The notes beneath the pieces were generated by a model that saw only the letters and a list, made by a program, of their open reading frames with translations, was not told where the DNA came from and ran no database searches. From Granulicella sp. S156 (GTDB taxonomy: Bacteria > Acidobacteriota > Terriglobia > Terriglobales > Acidobacteriaceae), in NCBI RefSeq assembly GCF_009766105.1, contig NZ_LMUH01000022.1, forward strand, positions 576,571 to 638,008: a DNA stretch of 61,438 bases, written 5' to 3'. Shown here one piece after another: positions 17,443 through 25,517 of this stretch. The translations under genes were made by a program, and so were the position numbers. Positions within the stretch are counted from its first letter, which is position 1, and each line of letters begins with the position of its first letter.

Positions 17443-18420
17443 TTAAGTTGAACTGCTCTGAATCTGCTTAAGGATGCGTTCCAGATAGATCTTTTCCTGC
17501 CGTACGTCTTCAATCTGCTGCGAACCAGAAGTCTCGCGCTCGATCGTGATGGCTCCCGCGTAACCAAGCTTGTGCAGCTTGGTAAACACCTTATCGAAAT
17601 CGACAAGTCCCTTCCCGATGACAACCTCTTCACCCAGCTTCGAGGGATCGGTGGGCCACCTGCCATCCTTCGCATGAACGCTTCGGACATACGGTCCGAT
17701 GATGTCCACAGCATCGACCGGATTGGCCTTGCCATAGAGGATCAGATTGGCCGTATCCAAACCCACACCCAGATTCGGCCTATCGACGTCCTTGATGGCA
17801 CGCAGCAGAGTAGTCGGAGTCTCTTGTCCGGTCTCCATCAAAAAGGATTGCTCATTGCCGGCACAGTACTGGGCCAGTTCACGAATCGCGAGAACCGCCT
17901 CTTCGTAAAGCGGATCTCCAGGATTTTCGGGGATAAATCCGCAGTGGGTCTGCACACAGGAAATGCCTAACAACTTTGCAAAATCCGATGTCTGTTTGAG
18001 CGCGTCTATACGCGCTGTGCGAGTGGCTCTGGGAACGACCCCGATCGTCGAGGGTCCTTCAGTGAAGTTCCACTTCAACGGCCCGGGCCCGACCACCTCT
18101 GCCGCCGTCGGAGTAATTTCGTATTTATTCAGCAAGCCTTGCAGCTCCTGCGCAAGACTTTTATTGAACTTTCCGATGTAATCGTCGAGCGATAAAAAGC
18201 AGGTCGAAAACCCGAGTTCCTTTACGCGCGAGAACACCACCTCAGGACCGCGCGAAGGCTTGACCAGCAAACCGAGCGCCATCGGAGCAATGCCGGAAGA
18301 AGCCGGCACGGACTCGCCAGCAGAGGAACGCCCCCAACCAACCGACAGTGCCTTCGCTACCGGACTAGAGTACAGCAACCCTGTACCGAGGGCTGCTTGA
18401 AGAAACTCTCGACGACGCAT
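17443..18420 (-). CDS. Sugar phosphate isomerase/epimerase-family TIM-barrel protein, Tat-type leader
   Basis: A 325-residue protein of the xylose-isomerase-like TIM-barrel superfamily. A leader MRRREFLQAALGTGLL resembles a Tat signal. Barrel motifs include GFSTCFLSLDDYIG, FAKLLGISCVQTHCGF, NLGVGLDTANLILYGKANP, VRSVHAKDGRWP and GYAGAITIERETSG, where Glu, Asp and His residues would bind a divalent metal. Members are epimerases, isomerases, dehydratases or, in some clusters with Gfo/Idh/MocA partners, enzymes acting on 3-keto sugars. The start at ATG 18420 has GGAGG just upstream; the in-frame ATG at 18474 lies inside the promoter palindrome and is less likely. It is the first gene of the leftward operon opposite the ROK regulator. 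Confidence 0.8.
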   Translation of the reverse strand: MRRREFLQAALGTGLLYSSPVAKALSVGWGRSSAGESVPASSGIAPMALGLLVKPSRGPEVVFSRVKELGFSTCFLSLDDYIGKFNKSLAQELQGLLNKYEITPTAAEVVGPGPLKWNFTEGPSTIGVVPRATRTARIDALKQTSDFAKLLGISCVQTHCGFIPENPGDPLYEEAVLAIRELAQYCAGNEQSFLMETGQETPTTLLRAIKDVDRPNLGVGLDTANLILYGKANPVDAVDIIGPYVRSVHAKDGRWPTDPSKLGEEVVIGKGLVDFDKVFTKLHKLGYAGAITIERETSGSQQIEDVRQEKIYLERILKQIQSSST

Positions 18421-18472
18421 ACAGTACCTCCAGCTAACGCTTGCAGTTCTGCCAGGGGTCTCTTTTGAGCCC

Positions 18473-18497
18473 ATTTATTTCAAAAACGGAAATAAAT
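18473..18497. promoter_or_regulatory. ROK-type operator: 9-bp perfect inverted repeat
   Basis: Arms atttatttc (18473-18481) and gaaataaat (18489-18497) around a 7-nt spacer lie 53 bp ahead of the isomerase start, in the 332-bp region divergent from the ROK gene. AT-rich arms with a C...G pair flanking the centre resemble the sites bound by the ROK repressors Mlc and NagC. The rest of the region (18498-18752) is AT-rich to about 18620, with no gene. Confidence 0.65.
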
Positions 18498-18553
18498 AAA
18501 ACAGCGCCACAATTGAACTATGTAACGATTGTTTAAATAAATAGGTTGTTTTG

Positions 18554-18568
18554 TTTCAGTGAGTGAAG
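18554..18568. promoter_or_regulatory. Second candidate operator in the isomerase/ROK region
   Basis: TTTC at 18554 and GAAG at 18565 flank the 7-nt spacer agtgagt, the same geometry as the site at 18473. The core tttcagtgagtgaa is repeated exactly, on the other strand, in the rhaI/rhaT promoter region at 58197-58210. Confidence 0.45.
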
Positions 18569-18752
18569 ATTATGGTAACTTACGTTGACTGTCAAGAGAG
18601 ATTGCAGGATTAAAAATAAAGCGGGTCATGGCACTAAAACCTTCGCCATCGATTCACCCCGGATTGGCGTTCGTATCCAAAGCTCATTTCTCAGCGACGT
18701 TGTCTCGTCTTACAAGATTCAAGATGTGCAATCTGGATGTGGCGTGTAGGGT

Positions 18753-19943
18753 ATGACCATGAATGCAGGACTACTCCGATCATCTTTCATAGTCGTGATC
18801 GAAGCCTATTTGCAGCACGGCATGCTATCTCGTTCTGACCTTGCAGCTCTTACCGGAATCAGCCGCTCCGCAATCACCGAGATCACGCAGAACCTCCTTG
18901 ACATGGGACTTCTGCAGGAGTTTCCAGTCATTCAGGAAAAGCAGGGACGCGGCAGGCCTGCTGTCTCACTCCGCTTCAGCGCCTCACACGGATACTTTAT
19001 CGGTGTAAGTGTTACCGACACACCATCGCTCGTTATCCTTGCCGACATGCAAGGCAACGTCGTCGGCGAATGTGAGATTCCGCCTAGCGATGCTCCGCAG
19101 AAACTCGCCACAACCATCCGTCAGGCTATGAACGATCTGCTCCGTCGAACGGGTGTTCCTCGAAGCCGTCTCCTCAGCATTGGCATTGCCGTTACCGGGG
19201 TCGTCGATGAGAACAATGGTGTCTGCCGGTATTCAGCAGCTCTGAATTGGCGCGATGTACCCATCGCCGAGCTTGTCAAAAAGGCAACCGGCGCAGAGGC
19301 CTATGTAGGCAACGATGCAAATGCAGTCGCCATCGGGGAGAAGCTCTTCGGAAGAGCACGCGATCTGAGGCATTTTTCCAGTCTTATTCTCGGCGGAAAT
19401 ATCGGCTGCGCCCATTACATCGAAGGCAATCTCTATCGCGGATACGACGGCGGCGCAGGTGAGATCGGACATGTCACACTCGACGTCAACGGCCCACGCT
19501 GCCGTTGTGGAAAGAACGGCTGTCTCGATATGTACGCCGGCGGCACGGCCATGCTGGGGTTAGCCAAAGCAGCAGGTCTTGACTGCCAAACGGTGCATGA
19601 TCTTGAAGGCCTCGCCACCGTTGGAAACGCAAAGGCAATGAGCATCTTGCGCAATGGAGGGCAGGCTCTTGGACTGGCGGTCGCCAGTCTCATTCAGATC
19701 AATAACCCGAAGTGCGTTCTCTTCGCAGATGTCGAAGGCTTCGGAAAAGGAATCTTCCAGGCAACCACCCGACAAGTGATCGAGAATAATATTCTGCCAC
19801 GCTTCCTGGCCTCCACTGAGATCGTGTTTCATCAGGTTGAACGAAGCTTCCTGGCGAGAGCAGCTGCAAGCGTTGCAGCGCAGCAGTACCTGCGTACGGG
19901 GATAGTCTCTCGGGTCAACGGCAGCACTCTTCAAAAGAGCTGA
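18753..19943 (+). CDS. ROK-family transcriptional repressor
   Basis: A 396-residue ROK regulator of the NagC/XylR type. The N-terminal winged helix (residues about 10-75: LSRSDLAALTGISRSAITEITQNLLDMGLL split over two helices) is followed by the ROK sugar-kinase-like fold with SIGIAVTGVVDENNG, AYVGNDANAVAIGE and GEIGHVTLD. The zinc motif reads CRCGKNGCLD, with Asp where most members have Glu, after a conserved GH. Such proteins bind a sugar or sugar phosphate and release DNA. It is divergent from the isomerase gene across a region with two operator-like dyads, so it most likely controls that operon and itself. The ATG at 18753 was chosen; a second ATG two codons later is equally possible. Confidence 0.9.
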   Translation: MTMNAGLLRSSFIVVIEAYLQHGMLSRSDLAALTGISRSAITEITQNLLDMGLLQEFPVIQEKQGRGRPAVSLRFSASHGYFIGVSVTDTPSLVILADMQGNVVGECEIPPSDAPQKLATTIRQAMNDLLRRTGVPRSRLLSIGIAVTGVVDENNGVCRYSAALNWRDVPIAELVKKATGAEAYVGNDANAVAIGEKLFGRARDLRHFSSLILGGNIGCAHYIEGNLYRGYDGGAGEIGHVTLDVNGPRCRCGKNGCLDMYAGGTAMLGLAKAAGLDCQTVHDLEGLATVGNAKAMSILRNGGQALGLAVASLIQINNPKCVLFADVEGFGKGIFQATTRQVIENNILPRFLASTEIVFHQVERSFLARAAASVAAQQYLRTGIVSRVNGSTLQKS

Positions 19944-19955
19944 GACGAGACCGAT

Positions 19956-21305
19956 TCAGCGAATCTCCGGATAGGTCCTATAAGCGACAGGTTCGGCGTT
20001 GAACGACGTTCCGCTTAGACGATACGTTTTGAGAAGCACCTCGAAGTAAGGGAACTTCTGCACGTGAAGCGTATTGCGAAGCCGTTCCAACTGATCTTCC
20101 GAGGTAAGGAACTCCGCGGCCGCGCTCGTCGCATCGGAATCCGTCCCAGCGAGAATAATGGCGTTCCCTGTCTTGCTTGGATTTGGAAGATAGGCGACCA
20201 CGCTGTATCCAACGAGCGCATTCGGATCTATGGGGGGTGCATACGTGGCCTGTTCGCCCGGCTTCGGATGAAGGTTCCCAACAAACGCATGATCATGCTC
20301 ATGGTCATAGTCCGTGATGAAGTTCATCTGATCGTCGAACAGATGAACCCAGGGATTAGCCTTCTTGCCGCCAACGAGGATCACGTTGTTCCGCTTCATC
20401 GCGTCCGCAGTGTAGTAACGCGAAAGCGTGAGATGCGGAGCGGGTGAGGCAGGAATCTGTGCGAGCATCTGCTGCGCAGCGCGAACACCACCAAACGTGA
20501 TCAGATTGTGCACATAGATCTGGTCAAGATCGGCCCTTCGGTCGACGCTGACATCCGATGATTGAATCTGGCGCATATAGTCGCGGGTCAGATAGTCCTC
20601 AAGCGAGATTGGATGATGGATAATATCCTGAATCACGCTGACCGAGTCGTCGGGCAGAACAACATCCGTCTGTTGGTGATAGCGGAGAAACTCCGTCCAG
20701 AAGGCTGCAAGAGCAGGCTTTCCCTCCGATGGCGAGAGCTCTTTATGCATCGTGCGGTTTTGCTGCAAGAGCACAACACACGCGATTGCGAGAACCAGAC
20801 TCACGGCAGCCCACCACAGATGTGCTGCTCTGCTCACTGAAGGCAGAACGGCAGATTCCGGCTCTCTGCGCTGGGTGGATTGCGCTAAGGGCTGCAGGGG
20901 CGTCTCTTCCGCTGGGCTCTCAACTTCAGGCAACCGCCAATGAAAGACTGGCTTATACCCGCCGCGAGGGATTTCAAGGATCAAAGGTTCGTGAGCACCT
21001 TCAGTCGCAAAGTAAAGGTCAATGCGTTTCCTCAGCTCCGTCGCATTCACCCGAACGATGTTGTCCTGGCTCCTGTCGTAGGAGGAGGGCCTGCCAAAAA
21101 CCTTCGCCCCAATCTCCTGCTCGTGGATCTCTGGACAGCCCTCTTTCAGAGACTGCCCTCCCACATACAGCAAAAAATCCCGCAAGCGAGCGGAGCGCCC
21201 AAAGTGGGCACTCGCTGCGATCCGTTCTATAAGAGCTCGCCGCTCCTCGACGCTGGCTAGAGCTTCAGAAGTCTCTGGCGCCGGAACATAGGCTGTTGCA
21301 CTCAT
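19956..21305 (-). CDS. Membrane-anchored protein with cyclase/TolB-type N-terminal regulatory domain; C-terminal domain unrecognised
   Basis: A 449-residue protein. Residues about 18-120 (IAASAHFGRSARLRDFLLYV, GAKVFGRPSSYDRSQDNIVR, LRKRIDLYFATEG, LEIPRGGYKPVF) match a domain seen at the N-termini of TPR- and TolB-like regulators in Acidobacteriota and alphaproteobacteria, where it is thought to bind DNA. A Pro/Glu-rich linker and one transmembrane helix at about 165-180 (WWAAVSLVLAIACVVLL) follow. The C-terminal 260 residues would be periplasmic and show no family I can name; they contain a His-rich stretch DYDHEHDHAF. A one-component transmembrane regulator is inferred. The next gene, divergent, is a TonB receptor and the likely target. 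A 17-bp tandem repeat lies just upstream. Confidence 0.7.
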   Translation of the reverse strand: MSATAYVPAPETSEALASVEERRALIERIAASAHFGRSARLRDFLLYVGGQSLKEGCPEIHEQEIGAKVFGRPSSYDRSQDNIVRVNATELRKRIDLYFATEGAHEPLILEIPRGGYKPVFHWRLPEVESPAEETPLQPLAQSTQRREPESAVLPSVSRAAHLWWAAVSLVLAIACVVLLQQNRTMHKELSPSEGKPALAAFWTEFLRYHQQTDVVLPDDSVSVIQDIIHHPISLEDYLTRDYMRQIQSSDVSVDRRADLDQIYVHNLITFGGVRAAQQMLAQIPASPAPHLTLSRYYTADAMKRNNVILVGGKKANPWVHLFDDQMNFITDYDHEHDHAFVGNLHPKPGEQATYAPPIDPNALVGYSVVAYLPNPSKTGNAIILAGTDSDATSAAAEFLTSEDQLERLRNTLHVQKFPYFEVLLKTYRLSGTSFNAEPVAYRTYPEIR

Positions 21306-21316
21306 ACGCGCTGCTT

Positions 21317-21350
21317 ATTTCACTTGGTAATAGATTTCACCTAGTAAACG
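21317..21350. promoter_or_regulatory. Two adjacent 17-bp direct repeats upstream of the membrane regulator
   Basis: Units atttcacttggtaatag (21317-21333) and atttcacctagtaaacg (21334-21350) abut each other and match at 13 of 17 positions. They begin 12 bp before the start codon of the minus-strand regulator gene, where a bound protein would block transcription or translation initiation. The remaining region to 21714 holds the promoter for the TonB receptor and no other recognisable element. Confidence 0.45.
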
Positions 21351-21714
21351 TTGCCAAGTCTAGCACGCTCAGTTTCTCTCTGGCCACCCGGGAACCAAGG
21401 CCACTTAGCCACACAACTCCGAACTTCTTACGGTAAAGAGATCCTCCCTTTGCTTCACACACCCTCTCGCATCATGCATTCCTATATATCTGATTCCATA
21501 AGGTATTAGTGCCCTCATCGCCGCACTAGAAATGTCTTAGCCTAGCTCTTCCGGTAAATTAACTTGTCCCCCTCCAAGCAGGAAGCAGACGATTGGCCGT
21601 CTTCAAAACACCATTTCCGTCTGTCTCTCAAATTTGCCGGTGATCGATGCCTTTCCAAAGGATCGACACGGGCATGAGACCCACGGTTCAGCGTTAAGCC
21701 TTATGGAGGGTTGT

Positions 21715-24700
21715 GTGTATCAAGTTCGTTTCTGCAATAAACTCATCGTCTCAGGATTGCTTGCTCTCGCGAGTCTCGCCATCACAGTCCCCCTCGAGGC
21801 GCAGCAGTATCTCGGCACATTGACCGGACAGGTCAAAGACACAACCGGCGCAAGCGTTCCGAACGCCCAGGTCTCCGCTACCGATACGGTGACTCACTTC
21901 ACCACAAAAACTGTCACCAATGAGGCTGGCGGCTATTCCATTCCTTTTCTGACTCCTGACGATTACAGCCTGACGATTACGGCGAAGGGCTTCCGCACCG
22001 AGTCTCGGACCGGCGTCACCCTCACAGCCGGCGGCAATGTGAACACCGATTTTGCCTTGACCATTGGCTCAGCCACAGAGAGCGTTGAGGTTACCGCGGA
22101 TGTCCAACTGCTCGATACCGGTTCAGCCAACCTTGCCACGACCTTCGAGACCGCGGCGGTAACCGATACACCGAATATTGGCCGCAACCCATTTGTTCTC
22201 GCGACACTTGCCGCCAATGTCTACTCCGGCAACTACATGCAGGGCAAAGCCAGCGGGTTTACCAACCCTTTCAGCGGAACCGCCGTACAGATCGACGCAG
22301 CCGGCAGCAGCGGACACAACCGCCTCACTCTGGACGGTATCCCCGACGATCCTGCCGAGCGTCTCTCGGGAGCCAGCTATACCGGCTTTGTCCCATCGCC
22401 CGAAGCGGTGCAGGAAGTGAAGATCCAAACCGCGCTCTACGATGCGCAGTACGGACACGGCAACGGAGTGGTGACCAACACCGTCCTGCGCTCGGGATCG
22501 AACCAATATCACGGCTCAGCGTACTTCGTCTTCCGCGATACCTACATGGATGCCAACACGTATGAGCGTGTGCCGACGCAGAATGCAACAGGAACTGCGC
22601 GAACCCCGCGTGTCAACGACACGTGGACGCAGCCGGGGTTTGTGATCGATGGCCCTCTGAGCATTCCGCATGTCTACAAAGGAAAAGACAGAACTTTCTT
22701 CATGGTTGCGTACGAACGCATTCAACTGCACCAGCCGCTGCCGTACCAGGGATTCGTTCCAACCACTACAGGCACAAATCCTCTCACCGGCGCCGCGGAC
22801 GGCGGCGAGGTCGGTGGCGACTTCTCCAACCTGTGCTCCAACTTCAATGCGAGTGGTGTCTGCGTCGCTGGTGCGGGTGAACAGATCTACGATCCCACCT
22901 CTGTCGCCACGCCCGGAGCCAACCGCACTCCGTTTCCCTACAACATCATTCCATCCAGTCGAATCAATGCTGCTGGCGCGGCGCTCCTGAGCTACTTTCC
23001 TGCTCCCAACAGCAACTTCAACAGCACGACGAACTACATCTCGTCCGATACCACCGAACCGAATAAGTATTACTCCATCGTGACGCGCGTCGATCATTCA
23101 TTCTCCGACCGCCACAAAGCCAACGCCACCTTTTTCAAGGACGTCCTGAACCAGATCGAGCCGAACGAAGGGTTTCCAAAGAATATTGGCCCCTCCACAA
23201 CCGGTTACTCCAGCACGAACGCGAATGCACCCGGCGGTGACGGTTACACGGTCTATCGCAATAACGAAGGTGGCAGCATAGATGACGTCTTTGCTATAAA
23301 GCCCACACTGGTGGTGGATTCACGCTTCGGCGTGATCTACCATCCGTTTGGCCTGGTGTATCCAGGCAACGTCTTCAATCTGAGCAGTATCGGCATCAAC
23401 GGCAGCAATCTGCCTTTTCAATCCTTCCCTAACACCTCTTCCTCGGACAGCTATGCCGGTCTGGCCGGCGGTGCTTCTGGACAGATTAGCGAAGACACAC
23501 TAGGCTCCGCGTCCTTGCTGGTAGCAAAAACCCTTCAGCGGCACTCCCTGCGCGTTGGCTTCGATGGCAACATGAGCCGCTATAACGTGCAGAATCCCCA
23601 GAGCGGTCTCGGCAACTTTGTCTTCAATCGCCAGTTTACGCAGCAGAACTCCAGCGGCCTGACCGGCGCCAACTGCCCAACCACGAACTGCACCGTGGGC
23701 GGCGATGTAAATTCGGGCAACGCCGTCGCCGCGATGTTGCTGGGCGTCCCCTCCAATGGTCTCTACACCAACCAGATTGCCTATGCCCTGCAGCAGATCT
23801 ACTACGCGTTCTACGCGCAGGATGACTGGCGCGTCTCGGACAAGTTGACTGTGAACCTGGGCCTTCGCTGGGACTATGAGTCACCTCTATCGGAGCGCTA
23901 CAACCGGCTGAACGCGGGGTTCTGCATCACTTGCGCGAACCCACTGCAAAGTTCTGTCACCGGGCTCGCGCTCAACGGCGGCCTCACCTTTGTCGACACA
24001 CAGAGTTCGCCCAGCCGCTACTCTGCCCCACAGAAATACGCCAACTTCCAGCCACGCTTTGGACTCGCCTACCAACTCGCTCCAGACATCGTGTTGCGTG
24101 GAGGTATTGGTCTTATCTACTTCAACACGCTGGAGAGCCCGCTCGCCCAGGGATACAGCAATCAGACCTCTTACGTAGCGACCACGAATAACGTACTGCC
24201 GGCCAACTTCCTCTCGAATCCATATCCGTCGGGCATTCAGGCACCCACCGGAAACTCCTTGGGACTTGCAACCCAGTTAGGTCAAAGCGTCAGCTATCCC
24301 GATCCCAATCATGTTCAACCCAAGATGCTGCAGTGGTCAGCAAGCCTGCAGTTCCAACTGCCCGCAAAGATGGCGGTCGAGATTGCCTACTCCGGCAACA
24401 AGGTCTCGCAGTTGGAGATCAATCAACAGATCGACAACCTTCCGGCTTCGTTCTTCGGAACTCACGCGTCGCCGCTCACCACGGCACAGAATGCGGCGCT
24501 CAACGCACAGGTCACGAACCCTATGGCAGGCCTGTTGCCTGGCTCTTCTCTCAACGCAGCGAAGGTTTCGCAGTATCTCCTTGACGTCCCCTTCCCCGAG
24601 TTCACCGGCGTCACCGACGACTACCTCTCATCCGGCAGTGCGCTCTATAACTCCTTGACTGTCTCAGTGAACAAGCAGTTAGGCCACGGGCTGGATATGC

Positions 24701-25386
24701 AGGGGAACTTTACGTGGGCCAAGATCATGGATCAGAACTCCTATCTGAACCCTCAGGATGCCAACCCGGTTCGCAATCAAGATCCAATACCCAACCTGCG
24801 TGGAAATCTCTTTGGGACATACCACTTCACACAGTTCACCAACCTGCCGCTCTATGAGCGGCTGCCGTTGGGTGGATGGAGCCTGCAGGGCGCACTCCGC
24901 GCCTATGATGGACCGCTCGTGCCAGCGCCAGGAGGAGGAACGGGGTCGCAATATGGCACCTCGGCCACCTATACACAGGTCGGAAGTGTCAGAAACTCAA
25001 ATCCTACGTATAGCAACTTCTTCAATACCTGCTATCAAAACATCGTCAACGGCGCTCCGGCCAATGTCGTGGGACCAACAGCTTGCGCCAGTTCTGCGTC
25101 GAGCCCGGCGTTCGTGCAGAATCCACAGTTCACCCTGGCCACCATCGGCCCCTATTTGAATATTCGTGAACTTGTCCATCCGCTGTTGGACCTGTCATTG
25201 TTCAAGCAGTTCAAGATTCACGACTCACTCAACTTCGAACTGCGTGGCGAGTTCTTCAACGTATTGAACACCCCGAACTTTGGCGCACCTGGAACGACCC
25301 CAGGAACTGCCAGTTACGGCGTCGTGACAAAAACCCAGGTGAACGATCCACGTTTGACTCAAATTACGATTCGCATGAACTTCTAA
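21715..25386 (+). CDS. TonB-dependent receptor, Oar-like
   Basis: Outer-membrane receptor of about 1,223 residues. The signal peptide (LIVSGLLALASLAITVPLEA) ends near residue 30, before a carboxypeptidase-regulatory-like domain (LTGQVKDTTGASVPNAQV), a plug (TPNIGRNPFVLATL, LTLDGIPDDPAERLSG, QEVKIQTALYDAQYGHGNG) and a barrel ending in LTQITIRMNF. The frame extends upstream to a TTG at 21634 and an ATG at 21703, but GTG 21715 has GGAGG five bases upstream and gives a normal signal peptide. The gene is followed by a strong terminator and then by the GH106-like enzyme, whose products it might import. Confidence 0.92.
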   Translation: MYQVRFCNKLIVSGLLALASLAITVPLEAQQYLGTLTGQVKDTTGASVPNAQVSATDTVTHFTTKTVTNEAGGYSIPFLTPDDYSLTITAKGFRTESRTGVTLTAGGNVNTDFALTIGSATESVEVTADVQLLDTGSANLATTFETAAVTDTPNIGRNPFVLATLAANVYSGNYMQGKASGFTNPFSGTAVQIDAAGSSGHNRLTLDGIPDDPAERLSGASYTGFVPSPEAVQEVKIQTALYDAQYGHGNGVVTNTVLRSGSNQYHGSAYFVFRDTYMDANTYERVPTQNATGTARTPRVNDTWTQPGFVIDGPLSIPHVYKGKDRTFFMVAYERIQLHQPLPYQGFVPTTTGTNPLTGAADGGEVGGDFSNLCSNFNASGVCVAGAGEQIYDPTSVATPGANRTPFPYNIIPSSRINAAGAALLSYFPAPNSNFNSTTNYISSDTTEPNKYYSIVTRVDHSFSDRHKANATFFKDVLNQIEPNEGFPKNIGPSTTGYSSTNANAPGGDGYTVYRNNEGGSIDDVFAIKPTLVVDSRFGVIYHPFGLVYPGNVFNLSSIGINGSNLPFQSFPNTSSSDSYAGLAGGASGQISEDTLGSASLLVAKTLQRHSLRVGFDGNMSRYNVQNPQSGLGNFVFNRQFTQQNSSGLTGANCPTTNCTVGGDVNSGNAVAAMLLGVPSNGLYTNQIAYALQQIYYAFYAQDDWRVSDKLTVNLGLRWDYESPLSERYNRLNAGFCITCANPLQSSVTGLALNGGLTFVDTQSSPSRYSAPQKYANFQPRFGLAYQLAPDIVLRGGIGLIYFNTLESPLAQGYSNQTSYVATTNNVLPANFLSNPYPSGIQAPTGNSLGLATQLGQSVSYPDPNHVQPKMLQWSASLQFQLPAKMAVEIAYSGNKVSQLEINQQIDNLPASFFGTHASPLTTAQNAALNAQVTNPMAGLLPGSSLNAAKVSQYLLDVPFPEFTGVTDDYLSSGSALYNSLTVSVNKQLGHGLDMQGNFTWAKIMDQNSYLNPQDANPVRNQDPIPNLRGNLFGTYHFTQFTNLPLYERLPLGGWSLQGALRAYDGPLVPAPGGGTGSQYGTSATYTQVGSVRNSNPTYSNFFNTCYQNIVNGAPANVVGPTACASSASSPAFVQNPQFTLATIGPYLNIRELVHPLLDLSLFKQFKIHDSLNFELRGEFFNVLNTPNFGAPGTTPGTASYGVVTKTQVNDPRLTQITIRMNF

Positions 25387-25396
25387 CTGTGTGCTC

Positions 25397-25448
25397 GAGA
25401 CGGACCGCCGAACGATCCGGCACCCTAGGCGGTCCGTCTCTTGCCCTT
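25397..25448 (+). terminator. Rho-independent terminator
   Basis: A perfect 13-bp stem (gagacggaccgcc at 25397-25409 with ggcggtccgtctc at 25428-25440), loop of 18 nt, followed by the pyrimidine-rich ttgccctt. It starts 11 bp after the receptor stop codon. Confidence 0.8.
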
Positions 25449-25517
25449 ACATCCTCTTAAAATTACTTGTCGACCCGCACTCATTTTTTGGAGTAGATCG
25501 GTCGCTTCGATAACAAT

